DNA from: Pseudomonas sp. 7P_10.2_Bac1 | Lineage (GTDB): Bacteria > Pseudomonadota > Gammaproteobacteria > Pseudomonadales > Pseudomonadaceae | Length of the DNA stretch: 64,000 nucleotides | Direction: 5' to 3' | NCBI RefSeq assembly: GCF_025465935.1 | Contig: NZ_JANLNV010000058.1 | Coordinates: 62,001 to 126,000, forward strand | Shown: positions 46,010 to 54,655 of the stretch, piece after piece | How the letters are laid out: each line of letters opens with the position of its first letter | Position numbering within the stretch: position 1 is the stretch's first letter | The notes under the pieces: generated by a model | The model's input: only the letters and a program-made list of their open reading frames with translations | Database searches by the model: none | Told to the model about the DNA's origin: nothing | Position numbers and translations under genes: made by a program

Positions 46010-47638
46010 TTACGGGTGGGAGGCATCCGATGTGTTGCGCTCCAGTACTGGGTAACCCAACGCCGCAATGTGGTGATGCACGCGACGGTAGTCGCGCAGC
46101 ACCCGCTGGAAGATGTCGCCTGACTCGGCCCAGGCGGTTTTGTCGTTTTGCAGTTTGCGAAAGTGCTCGCGGCTGGCGCTGGCTTCGAGTTGGCGCACGA
46201 TCTCCTTATGACCCACCAGCGTAGTTGCCGCTGCAATGTCTTCGCGCAGGAACGCCGTTATCGCCAGGTTCAGGCTGTCCAGCAGGGCCAGGTGCAAGGC
46301 CACGATGTGTTGCATTTCAAAGGTGGAAAAGTGTTCGCCCCGACGGGCCCGGCGAATTGCCAATTGCGCAAGATTGCTGAGGATGTCGCCGGCATGTTCA
46401 AGGTTGATCACAAACATCAGCACTTCCTGGGCGCGATCGGCGTCCTCATCGCTCAAGCCGTCCTGGCCAATGTCTGCCAGATAGGCGCGAATTGCCGCAC
46501 TGAGCAAGTCGACCGAGTGGTCCAGTTGTCGAACCTTGTCGAAAGCCGCCTGCTCGGGCTTTTCAAACAGTTGCAAGACCTGGTTGAGCATCAGTGACGC
46601 CATATCCGCCACACGCAAGGCCTCACGCACGGCGTTGGACAGCCCGATGTTGGCCACTTCCAGCCCGGCTTCATCCAGGTATTGCGGCATGCCCGGATCG
46701 GCAGGACGCTCTTGCTGGGGAAACAGGCGGCTCAACCCGTTGGCCATAGGCTCGATCAGGCCTATAAACACCACCGCCAATGCCAGGTTGAACCCTGTGT
46801 GCAGGAACACCACCAGGTGTGCCGGACTAAACTGGGTTGCGGACAGATGCTCGGCCAACAGCGGTAGCCACGGCAGTAACACCACGCAGCCCAGTAGACG
46901 AATCAGCAGATTGCCCACGGGCAGGCGCCGCGCAACGGTAGAACCGGCACTGAGCACAGAAGGCAGGGCGCCGCCCACGTTGGCACCCAATACCAAGGCC
47001 ATGGCGGTGACCGGCGCCATCATCCCGGCTCCGGCCAACGATGCGATCAGCAGCACCACGGCCACACTCGAGTGGCACAACCAGGTCAGCAAAACAGCCG
47101 TCACCACGGCAATGATCAGATCGCCATCCAGGCTTTGCATGACGGCGCGAAACACCGACGTGGCTTCCATGTGGCTCAAGGTTGCACTGAGCAACCCCAA
47201 CGCCAGGAGCATCAGCCCCAGGCCGATCAGCGCGCAGCCAATGCTTTCGTAGCGCGAATCGTCACGCAGGCGGAACACGATAAATCCGGCCAACAGCATG
47301 ATGGGCGTGGCCAGCGAAGTGTCAAAACTCAGTAGCTGCACCACCAGGGTTGAACCGATGTTTGCACCCAGCATCACGGCCAGGGCGGGTGCCAGGCTTA
47401 AGGTGCCGGCGGCGGTAAAAGAGGTGGCCATCATGCTTACAGCCGTGCTGCTTTGCAGCACGCCGGTGATGCCAATGCCGGACAGCAGTGCCATCCAGCG
47501 GTTATTCAGGTTGCGCCCCATCCAGTTGCGCAGTTGGGTGCCAAAACCGCGCAGCAGCGCGGTAGAAATCATATGAGTGCCCCACAGCAGCAGTGCAATG
47601 GCACCGGCGAGATTGAGCAAGAGAGTGGTTCCTGACAT
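46010..47638 (-). CDS. Na+/Pi cotransporter family protein with PhoU-like domain
   Basis: This encodes 542 aa from MSGTTLLLNLAG (GGAG before the ATG at 47638). Two NptA-type repeats carry the QSST motif (GVLQSSTAVSMMATSF, and a second copy CHSSVAVVLLIASLAG) and GANIGS/GANVGG loops in an inner-membrane transporter. The C-terminal about 200 residues form a PhoU-like helical domain. It probably moves phosphate with sodium. It lies downstream of mgtA with a stable hairpin between them. Confidence 0.9.
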   Translation of the reverse strand: MSGTTLLLNLAGAIALLLWGTHMISTALLRGFGTQLRNWMGRNLNNRWMALLSGIGITGVLQSSTAVSMMATSFTAAGTLSLAPALAVMLGANIGSTLVVQLLSFDTSLATPIMLLAGFIVFRLRDDSRYESIGCALIGLGLMLLALGLLSATLSHMEATSVFRAVMQSLDGDLIIAVVTAVLLTWLCHSSVAVVLLIASLAGAGMMAPVTAMALVLGANVGGALPSVLSAGSTVARRLPVGNLLIRLLGCVVLLPWLPLLAEHLSATQFSPAHLVVFLHTGFNLALAVVFIGLIEPMANGLSRLFPQQERPADPGMPQYLDEAGLEVANIGLSNAVREALRVADMASLMLNQVLQLFEKPEQAAFDKVRQLDHSVDLLSAAIRAYLADIGQDGLSDEDADRAQEVLMFVINLEHAGDILSNLAQLAIRRARRGEHFSTFEMQHIVALHLALLDSLNLAITAFLREDIAAATTLVGHKEIVRQLEASASREHFRKLQNDKTAWAESGDIFQRVLRDYRRVHHHIAALGYPVLERNTSDASHP

Positions 47639-47695
47639 GAGGAATCTCCACAAAACCAACATTCATGTTTACGACATCGACAGACGCTTCGCCGG

Positions 47696-47717
47696 GCTGG
47701 CGCCACACGGCGCCAGC
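47696..47717. other. Stable hairpin between mgtA and the Na/Pi gene
   Basis: A 9-bp perfect stem GCTGGCGCC / GGCGCCAGC has loop ACAC and no U-tract on either side. It could limit read-through from mgtA or protect the mRNA end. It is not a classical intrinsic terminator. Confidence 0.5.
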
Positions 47718-47730
47718 CAGGCGATTCACA

Positions 47731-50445
47731 TCAGAACCACTGTTTGAAACGGCGGATGTAAATAGTCTTCATCAGTTGCGCTACGCAGCAGTAGCTGACC
47801 AGGGTTGCGACCAGCCACGGGAAGTACGCCAAGGGCAGTGGCTCCAGGCCCACCATGGTGCCCAGCGGTGAGAACGGTACGTAGATCCCCAGTACAGTGA
47901 TGACAACGGTCATCATCATGACCGGCCACGCCGCGTTGCTCTGGAAGAACGGGATCTTGCGGGTGCGCAGCATGTGTACGACCAGCGTTTGCGACAGCAG
48001 CCCCTCGATGAACCAGCCCGACTGGAACAAGGTCTGCACATCAACATTGTTGGCTTTGAACACGTACCACATCAGGGCAAAGGTGGTGATGTCGAAGATC
48101 GACGAGGTCGGCCCGATCCAGATCATGAAACGACCAATGTTTTTGGCGTCCCATTTACGCGGCTTTTGCAGGTATTCCTTGTCCATCTTGTCCCATGGCA
48201 GGGCCAGTTGGGAGATGTCGTACATGAGGTTTTGCAGCAGCAGGTGGATCGACAGCATCGGCAGGAACGGAATAAAGGCACTGGCCACCAGGACCGAGAA
48301 CACGTTGCCGAAGTTGGAACTGGCGGTCATGTTCAGGTATTTCATGATGTTGCCGAAGGTTTCGCGACCTTTGAGAACGCCTTCTTCGAGCACCATCAGG
48401 CTCTTTTCCAGGAGGATGATGTCCGCCGATTCTTTGGCAATGTCGGTGCCGCTGTCTACAGAGATGCCGACGTCCGCATCACGCAACGCCGGGGCGTCGT
48501 TGATGCCGTCACCGAGGAAGCCCACCGTGTGACCATTGGCCTGCAGCGCCTTGAGCACCCGGGATTTTTGCAATGGCGTGAGTTTGGCAAAGACGGTGCG
48601 TTGCTCGACTTCACGCTTGAGGGTTGCCTCATCCATGGCCTCGATCTCCGGTCCCAACAGCGGAGTACCTGGCTCCAGACCCACCTGGCGGCAGATCTTG
48701 CTGGTGACCACGGCGTTATCGCCGGTCAGCACTTTCACTGCCACACCAATGTCTTGCAGTGCAGAAATGGCTGGGCCTGCGGTTTCTTTAGGAGGATCGA
48801 GGAACGTCAGGAAGCCGCGAATTACCAGATCACGCTCATCCTTGGTGGTGTATTGCTTTTGCGCTTGTGCCTTGGGAATGTCGCGGGTAGCAACCACCAG
48901 CACGCGGAAGCCGTCCTCGTTGTACTCGGTGGCCCGTTCCAGCAGTTGCACGCGCCGCGCTGGATCGAGGGCCACGCAGACTCCGTTTTCCATCACGTGC
49001 GTCGAAATACCGAGCATTTCTTCGACGGCGCCTTTGCACACTAGCAGGTGATCGCCACGGTTGTCCTTGACCACAATCGACAGGCGACGGCGTTCGAAAT
49101 CAAAGGGCAGTTCATCGACTTTGCTGTAGGCGAACGGCAGTTTGAACTTGGGGTCTTTCTCGGAGAACTGAACCACCGCCTGGTCCATCAGGTTGCGAAT
49201 GCCGCTCTGGTGATGACTGTTCAGCCAGGCCAGCGCCAGGACCGATTCATCTCGCTGGCCGTCAGGGCCGACATGGTGCTCCAGAATGATGTGGTCCTGG
49301 GTCAAGGTGCCGGTCTTGTCGGTGCACAACACATCCATCGAACCGAGGTTCTGGATCGCGTTCAGGCGCTTGACCACGACCTTGCGCTTGGCCATGGCGG
49401 TTGCCCCTTTGGCCAGGTTGGCACTCACAATCATCGGCAACATTTCTGGGGTCAGACCAACCGCAACGGCCAGGGCAAAGAGGAAGGCATCACCCCAGTC
49501 GCCCTTGGAAAAACCGTTGAGGAAGAACACCACCGGCACCATCACCAGCATGAAACGGATCAGCAGCCAGCTGACGCTGTTAACTCCGCGGTCGAACGCA
49601 GTTTGCGAGCGTGAACCGACAATGGCCTTGGCCAGCGAACCAAAGTAGGTACGAGGCCCAGTTGCGACGACCACGGCGCGGGCGGTGCCGCTGACCACGT
49701 TGGTGCCCATGAAGCAGATGTTGGGCAAGTCCAGCAGGTTGCTCTGATCGGCGGGAGCGCCCGAGGCTGATTTTTGCGTCACATTGCCCAAGGTGTCGTA
49801 CTTTTCTACGGGCAATGCTTCACCTGTGAGCACGGCCTGGCTGATAAACAGGTCTCGGGATTCGATCAGGCGAATATCGGCGGGGATCATGTCCCCGGCG
49901 GACAATTGCACGATGTCCCCGGCGACCAGTTCTCGCATCGGGATTTCCAGAACCTTGGCTGGGGTGCCGACCCGCTCGCGGCGCAACACCGTCGCAGTGG
50001 TGCGCACCATGGCTTTGAGGGCCTCGGCGGACTTGGCCGAGCGGTGTTCTTGCCAGAAACGCAGAAAGCTGCTCAGCCCCACCATCAGCGCGATGATGAT
50101 GACCTTGGTCAGGTCGGTCTCTTCACCATCACGCAATGGCAGCCAGTAATCTGTGAAAAAGCTGATAACGCCCAACGTCAGCAGGACATAAATAAAGGGG
50201 TTATGCAGGGCCATCAGGAACTGCACTAGTGCGTGCGGCGGCTTGTCGTGAGCCACCTCGTTATAGCCTTCGTGCTCCAGACGATCAGCCGCATCCAGCA
50301 CAGTCAGCCCATCAGTGGTGGCCCTAACATTGGCCAGGGTAGCCGCCAGACCGTTTTGCGCTTCTCGAGCGGCGCGCATCGACAGTTTGCTGTTTTCGCC
50401 CGCGTTGTTCTTGTCTCGAACTTTGCTGTTTTTTACCGCGCTCAT
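47731..50445 (-). CDS. mgtA: Magnesium-importing P-type ATPase MgtA
   Basis: This encodes 904 aa. It is a P3B-type ATPase with the phosphorylation site D376 in CTDKTGTLT, an A-domain LTGEALPVEKY, the GDGINDAPALRDADVGISV hinge and ten predicted membrane helices. It imports Mg2+ into the cytoplasm at low external magnesium. The N-terminal about 35 residues are polar and basic. The upstream 229 bp hold a PhoP-box-like repeat. The Na/Pi gene follows on the same strand, which may link Mg and phosphate balance. Confidence 0.96.
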   Translation of the reverse strand: MSAVKNSKVRDKNNAGENSKLSMRAAREAQNGLAATLANVRATTDGLTVLDAADRLEHEGYNEVAHDKPPHALVQFLMALHNPFIYVLLTLGVISFFTDYWLPLRDGEETDLTKVIIIALMVGLSSFLRFWQEHRSAKSAEALKAMVRTTATVLRRERVGTPAKVLEIPMRELVAGDIVQLSAGDMIPADIRLIESRDLFISQAVLTGEALPVEKYDTLGNVTQKSASGAPADQSNLLDLPNICFMGTNVVSGTARAVVVATGPRTYFGSLAKAIVGSRSQTAFDRGVNSVSWLLIRFMLVMVPVVFFLNGFSKGDWGDAFLFALAVAVGLTPEMLPMIVSANLAKGATAMAKRKVVVKRLNAIQNLGSMDVLCTDKTGTLTQDHIILEHHVGPDGQRDESVLALAWLNSHHQSGIRNLMDQAVVQFSEKDPKFKLPFAYSKVDELPFDFERRRLSIVVKDNRGDHLLVCKGAVEEMLGISTHVMENGVCVALDPARRVQLLERATEYNEDGFRVLVVATRDIPKAQAQKQYTTKDERDLVIRGFLTFLDPPKETAGPAISALQDIGVAVKVLTGDNAVVTSKICRQVGLEPGTPLLGPEIEAMDEATLKREVEQRTVFAKLTPLQKSRVLKALQANGHTVGFLGDGINDAPALRDADVGISVDSGTDIAKESADIILLEKSLMVLEEGVLKGRETFGNIMKYLNMTASSNFGNVFSVLVASAFIPFLPMLSIHLLLQNLMYDISQLALPWDKMDKEYLQKPRKWDAKNIGRFMIWIGPTSSIFDITTFALMWYVFKANNVDVQTLFQSGWFIEGLLSQTLVVHMLRTRKIPFFQSNAAWPVMMMTVVITVLGIYVPFSPLGTMVGLEPLPLAYFPWLVATLVSYCCVAQLMKTIYIRRFKQWF

Positions 50446-50551
50446 GGTAATACTCCTGTCGCCAACTCACGACACAACATACCGTGGCTTATCTATTTAA
50501 AGACGAGCTAAAGCATGCCGCGTCGCAAACTATGCGATCGGTTTTAATAAG

Positions 50552-50568
50552 TGTTTAAGTGCGCTTTA
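50552..50568. promoter_or_regulatory. PhoP-box-like direct repeat upstream of mgtA
   Basis: TGTTTA-AGTGC-GCTTTA is one mismatch from a (T/G)GTTTA-N5-(T/G)GTTTA PhoP box, about 110 bp upstream of mgtA, but in the orientation opposite to the gene. Low confidence because short AT-rich matches occur by chance. Confidence 0.3.
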
Positions 50569-50674
50569 AAATCCCGCTACAACGAATAACTTATTGTTCG
50601 CGCAGCGGGCGGCTACTGGCTTCTTCCATAAGGAACTCCAGTGAATCAACAGTGGTTTTCAAGCCGGTGAGAGG

Positions 50675-50914
50675 TTAGCGCAAGGCACGCCTCTGAGGCT
50701 CCTGAAGATCGGCCATGCTCCAGCGCTGCTCCAGTTGACCTGTGGCAGGGCTGACGCGCCATTGCACCTGCTGGTGCGAAGGCTTGAGGCCGAATATGGG
50801 GGTTGAGAAGGGCGTACGGGCTTGGCGCGCAGCACTTGGCTCGCGGGACAACTTGACGCGCATGCTGGAAGTAAAGGCGCGGACGCCGGGTAAAACATAG
50901 GCTTTGAAAGTCAT
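50675..50914 (-). CDS. Small basic protein of unknown function
   Basis: This encodes 79 aa from MTFKAYVLPGVRAF, with GAGGTG about 6 nt before the ATG. It is rich in Arg/Ser/Pro with a QVQWRVSPATGQLEQRWS segment that looks like a conserved two-strand motif. No signal peptide or membrane segment is seen. It is leftward, upstream of mgtA. I do not know the family; start choice and residue pattern support a real gene. Confidence 0.5.
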   Translation of the reverse strand: MTFKAYVLPGVRAFTSSMRVKLSREPSAARQARTPFSTPIFGLKPSHQQVQWRVSPATGQLEQRWSMADLQEPQRRALR

Positions 50915-51406
50915 AACACACCTCACGACCGGACAACTGCCAGGCGAGGTCGTTACGTTGGAGCGTCAAGCTCTAGCGCAGTTGACCTCGCCCTGTCGGC
51001 GAGTCCCGTCAATGTCTGGATTGGGCGCCCGATCGGCCGTTTGTTCGGCGACCGGGCAGCGACTAGATACTGTGTCCATTAGGTTCTTATGTCAGTTAAT
51101 AAAGTGCCGGCTGAGCCAGCCCATGCAATCTACTTAGAGGCCTATATCAAGTCAACGTTAAATAACGGCAAGTGCCAGCGGTACAGGAAACGTTCAGAGT
51201 TGATTCATTGGCAAGTTAAACAAGGCAGTAATGTGACAATTAAAAATTATTAATTGATTACGCTCTTTCCCTTTGGGAACTGGCGAAGGTTGCGATCGTT
51301 TATCAGACACATCGCCAGATCACAGCCTTGGTACCCTGGTAGCGCTACGAAGCATTGAAAAGCTATAAGTACCCATGGGCGCTATGGGTTTGCGTTATAT
51401 TACGTC
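50915..51406. other. 492-bp region before the recombinase gene
   Basis: It contains one possible short gene (51089-51253). The rest, including the AT-rich stretch 51236-51260, has no other frame I can support. No tRNA or attachment-site-like duplication is recognisable. Confidence 0.45.
51089..51253 (+). CDS. Possible 54-residue basic protein
   Basis: The frame opens MSVNKVPAEPAHAIYLEAYI and continues with KSTLNNGKCQRYRKRSELIHW to TAA. It is Lys/Arg/Asn-rich with codon use less GC-biased than the neighbours, as in recently acquired DNA. Only a weak AGG lies before the ATG. It points toward the recombinase gene, so it could be an accessory protein, but this is speculative. Confidence 0.35.
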   Translation: MSVNKVPAEPAHAIYLEAYIKSTLNNGKCQRYRKRSELIHWQVKQGSNVTIKNY

Positions 51407-52369
51407 GTGTTTCAGCCCGTACCGAGAGTGGTTGTGTCGATTACTGACCCCGCAGCATTACAGCTTCTTCAAACGCCCGTTGCGCTATACCTGCAACAAT
51501 TAGCGCCTTCCAGCCGTCAGACCATGCGCTATGTACTGCAGGATGCGGCAGATCGCTTGGGCGTCGATGACCTCGCCATCGAGGCATTCCCCTGGCATCA
51601 GTTGCAACCCGGGCATATCACGGCGCTGGTTTCTGCGTTACGTGCCGACGGTTATGCGCCCAATACCTCATCGTTGTATGTAAATGCGATTCGCGGGGTG
51701 ATGAATCAGGCCTGGCAACAGAGCCTGATCACTCAGGACCAGTTGCTGAAGATTCGTGCCGTCAAGTCTGGCGGCGGTTCGCGCCTGACCAAGGGGCGCA
51801 ACTTGCGACGCACGTTGATCCGCGAACTCATGGATGTCTGCGCTGCCGACCCGCGCCCGCAAGGGCTCAGGGATGCAGCGATTATTGCGATCCTGTACGG
51901 CTCGGGCATGCGCAAATCCGAATCGGTCAATATGGAGTTGCGCCAGGTCAATATGGCCGAGCGCAGTTTGCAAGTGCTGGGCAAGGGCAATAAGGAACTG
52001 ATCAAGTTCGCGCCCGCCTGGGCTTTCGAAAAGTTGCAGGCCTGGCTTGAGTATCGACGTGCACAACTGCCTGAAGGCGTCAGCGACGATGCGTTCCTGT
52101 TCAATCGAATTCGTCGCGGCAGCCACATCACCCGTGAACGCATCACCAAGCACGCGATCTACTACATCGCCAAGCAGCGCGGCAAACAGGTCGGCGTGGA
52201 TATCATGCCCCACGACTTTCGTCGATCGTTCATTACCCGGGTCATTGAGGAGTACGACGTTTCGATTGCCCAGAAACTGGCACATCACGCCAATATTGCG
52301 ACCACGGTCAGCTATGACATGCGTGATGACAACGAGCGCCGCAATGCCACAGACCGTTTTTTGCTGTAG
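51407..52369 (+). CDS. Solitary tyrosine recombinase (integrase)
   Basis: This encodes 320 aa from GTG 51407; GTG codons at 51428 and 51434 are alternative starts. It has an N-terminal core-binding SAM-like domain (about 20-115) and a catalytic domain with R169 (GSGMRKSE), H269-x-x-R272 (MPHDFRRSF), H294 and nucleophile Y303 (VSYDM). This is an XerC/D-like phage-type integrase with all catalytic residues. No tRNA, excisionase or phage gene accompanies it, and flanking genes look chromosomal. It may be a domesticated recombinase or the trace of a lost element. Confidence 0.9.
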   Translation: MFQPVPRVVVSITDPAALQLLQTPVALYLQQLAPSSRQTMRYVLQDAADRLGVDDLAIEAFPWHQLQPGHITALVSALRADGYAPNTSSLYVNAIRGVMNQAWQQSLITQDQLLKIRAVKSGGGSRLTKGRNLRRTLIRELMDVCAADPRPQGLRDAAIIAILYGSGMRKSESVNMELRQVNMAERSLQVLGKGNKELIKFAPAWAFEKLQAWLEYRRAQLPEGVSDDAFLFNRIRRGSHITRERITKHAIYYIAKQRGKQVGVDIMPHDFRRSFITRVIEEYDVSIAQKLAHHANIATTVSYDMRDDNERRNATDRFLL

Positions 52370-52459
52370 TCAGCGGTCATTTCAGAAGCATTTTGAAAAA
52401 TTAATGAACCCTCGCGGCCACAGCCTACCTAAAGTTTTACAACTCTAGTGAGGTGATAT

Positions 52460-52660
52460 ATGGAAATTCCTACGTTTTGGGCTGTGTTAGCCGTCATTCT
52501 ATTGCTACTGGAGCTATGGACCATCCGCGGGATCTTGAGAAGCAATGCGCCAGTGAACAGTCGGTGCATGTGGGTGGCGGTAGTGATCTTTGTTCCTCTG
52601 TTTGGCATGTTGGCCTGGCTGATCGTCGGCGCCAAACAGCATGCACATCCTAAGCCTTAA
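52460..52660 (+). CDS. PLDc_N-type small membrane protein
   Basis: This encodes 66 aa with two membrane helices (FWAVLAVILLLLELW and VVIFVPLFGMLAWLIVG). The WTIRGILRSN loop and GMLAWLIVG are typical of the phospholipase D/cardiolipin synthase N-terminal module found as a free-standing protein in pseudomonads. GAGGTG precedes the ATG. Function of the free form is unknown. Confidence 0.85.
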   Translation: MEIPTFWAVLAVILLLLELWTIRGILRSNAPVNSRCMWVAVVIFVPLFGMLAWLIVGAKQHAHPKP

Positions 52661-53040
52661 CCATAAGCAGCACAGCGCCTCGCGATAAAATCGAGAGCGG
52701 AGCGATTAGCCTTGGCCCGGGTAATCGCCGACGTCCTTCGCGAGGCCCGCTTGCTGAATGGGCCAGGCCGCGGTGCAAAATCTTGTAATAACAATAACCG
52801 CGGGTAAATGCGGGAGTCGCTGTAGGATTGCCTCCCGAATTTCATCAAGGCCTATATGAACACCCTCCTGGAGCCTCCCAGTTTTTCCTTGCACCCTGCA
52901 TCCGTCTTGCGCTTTGCCGCCACTCTTGAATCTTCAACGCGTTTCCCAAATTTATTGGGCGCGGGCTATAAGCCCGTCGCTTCGCATGCTTGTGCGCGTC
53001 ACTCGTTGACCCCGATTTGTCGAGAGGCTGAATAACCGAT
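52661..53040. other. 380-bp structured leader region upstream of the TerC gene
   Basis: No gene is supported. Several inverted repeats are visible: GCCTCGCG (52678-52685) / CGCGAGGC (52739-52746), CCGCGGT / ACCGCGG around 52768-52804 enclosing TTGT-AATA-ACAA, and GGGAG / CTCCC near 52811-52835. It could be a regulatory mRNA leader of the downstream gene. I could not fit it to the yybP-ykoY manganese riboswitch, since its conserved GGGGAGUAG core is not seen. Confidence 0.35.
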
Positions 53041-54591
53041 ATGGAATGGATTGCAGATCCCACGGCCTGGCTTGGCCTGTTGACATTGATCGTGCTCGAA
53101 TTGGTGCTGGGCATCGATAACCTGGTGTTTATTGCCATCCTGGCGGACAAACTGCCGCCTGAGCAGCGCGACCGTGCGCGGGTTATCGGCCTGACCTTGG
53201 CGTTGCTAATGCGCTTGGGTCTGCTGGCCAGCATCTCGTGGATGGTCACGCTGACCGCACCGTTGTTTGAAGTGTTTGGGAAATCCTTTTCCGGCCGTGA
53301 CCTGATCATGTTGTTCGGCGGCCTGTTTCTGTTGTTCAAGGCGACCATGGAGTTGCATGAACGCCTGGAAGGCCACGTGGCCGAGCGCAAGTCGAATGCG
53401 GTGTATGCCATGTTCTGGCCGATTGTTGCGCAAATTGTCGTGCTGGACGCGGTGTTCTCCCTCGATGCCGTGATTACAGCGGTGGGCATGGTTGAGCACT
53501 TGTCGGTCATGATGATTGCTGTGGTGATCTCCATCGGCCTGATGATCATCGCTAGTAAGCCGTTGACCAAATTCGTCAATAGCCATCCGACCGTCATCAT
53601 GCTTTGCCTGGGCTTTTTGATGATGATCGGCTTCAGCCTCACGGCGGAAGGTTTGGGTTTCCACATTCCCAAAGGCTATCTGTATGCGGCAATTGGCTTC
53701 TCGATTCTCATCGAACTGTTCAACCAGATTGCCCGCTCACGTCGCAAACGCAGCTTGCAAGGCCTGCGCCCCATGCGTGAGCGCACGGCACATGCGGTGA
53801 TGCGTCTGTTGGGCGGCCGTAAGCTGAACGAGGATGAAGTGGGTGAGGAAATTGCCGACATGCTCGAAGGCGGGGAGGCTGAAGAAGTCTTCCATCGACG
53901 TGAACGGATCATGATCAGCGGTGTGCTGCAATTGGCAGAGCGCCCGATTCGCAAGGTGATGACTCCGCGTGCCGAGATTGATCATATTGACCTGACAGAT
54001 TCTGAGGAACAGATCCGCACCAAGCTGATGCATTCTTCGTACTCACGATTGCCATTGATCAGGGGAGGGCGCATCGATGAGCCGTTGGGCTTCGTGCATA
54101 AAAAAGAGCTGTTGAAGGAACTCTTAGCCGGTCATCAACCTGACCTTGAAGCGATGGCCCGCAAGACCATCAACTTGCTCGACAGCTTTACCATCCTCAA
54201 TGCCCTGGAGCAGATGCGCAAAGAGTCGACCCATATTGCGTTTGTGATCAACGAGTTTGGCGACTTTATCGGCATCCTGACCATGACCGACATTCTTGAG
54301 TCGATCGCCGGTGAGCTACCGGATGCCAGTGAAATTGCAGGCCCGAATATTCAGGCCGAGGCGGGTGGTTTTCGGGTGAGTGGCGGTTTGAACCTGAGCC
54401 AGATCAGCCAGCACACGGGTTTTCCTGCCAGGGCAACGGATGACTACCAGACATTGGCCGGCATGGTCATGAGTTTGCTGGATCGTTTGCCGGTGATTGG
54501 CGACACACTGTCGTGGAATGGCTGGCGCCTGACCGTGGTTGAAGTCGAGGAGCGGCGGGTGACGCGGGTGTTGTTGACGAAGGAGGGGTGA
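53041..54591 (+). CDS. TerC family membrane protein with CBS and CorC/HlyC domains (YoaE-like)
   Basis: This encodes 516 aa. The N-terminal TerC domain has about seven helices with the acidic motifs [14 protein letters not shown] and [18 protein letters not shown], which bind metal ions. A CBS pair (about 300-420, [13 protein letters not shown]) and a CorC_HlyC transporter-associated domain (about 435-512) follow. The family is linked to manganese or other metal efflux and metalation of exported proteins; the exact ion is not deducible. A strong bidirectional terminator follows. Confidence 0.92.
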   Translation: MEWIADPTAWLGLLTLIVLELVLGIDNLVFIAILADKLPPEQRDRARVIGLTLALLMRLGLLASISWMVTLTAPLFEVFGKSFSGRDLIMLFGGLFLLFKATMELHERLEGHVAERKSNAVYAMFWPIVAQIVVLDAVFSLDAVITAVGMVEHLSVMMIAVVISIGLMIIASKPLTKFVNSHPTVIMLCLGFLMMIGFSLTAEGLGFHIPKGYLYAAIGFSILIELFNQIARSRRKRSLQGLRPMRERTAHAVMRLLGGRKLNEDEVGEEIADMLEGGEAEEVFHRRERIMISGVLQLAERPIRKVMTPRAEIDHIDLTDSEEQIRTKLMHSSYSRLPLIRGGRIDEPLGFVHKKELLKELLAGHQPDLEAMARKTINLLDSFTILNALEQMRKESTHIAFVINEFGDFIGILTMTDILESIAGELPDASEIAGPNIQAEAGGFRVSGGLNLSQISQHTGFPARATDDYQTLAGMVMSLLDRLPVIGDTLSWNGWRLTVVEVEERRVTRVLLTKEG

Positions 54592-54615
54592 TTACCCCGT
54601 TACGTGCTTTTGAAT

Positions 54616-54648
54616 AAAAAGACCCGCCTGATCAGGCGGGTCTTTTTT
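54616..54648. terminator. Bidirectional rho-independent terminator
   Basis: AAAAA followed by GACCCGCCTGA (54621-54631) / TCAGGCGGGTC (54632-54642) and a run of T. It works for both the TerC gene and the converging gcd gene. Confidence 0.95.
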
Positions 54649-54655
54649 TAGCGGC

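Noticed and set aside
52661..53040. yybP-ykoY manganese riboswitch
   Set aside because: The conserved GGGGAGUAG core and its partner loop are not found.
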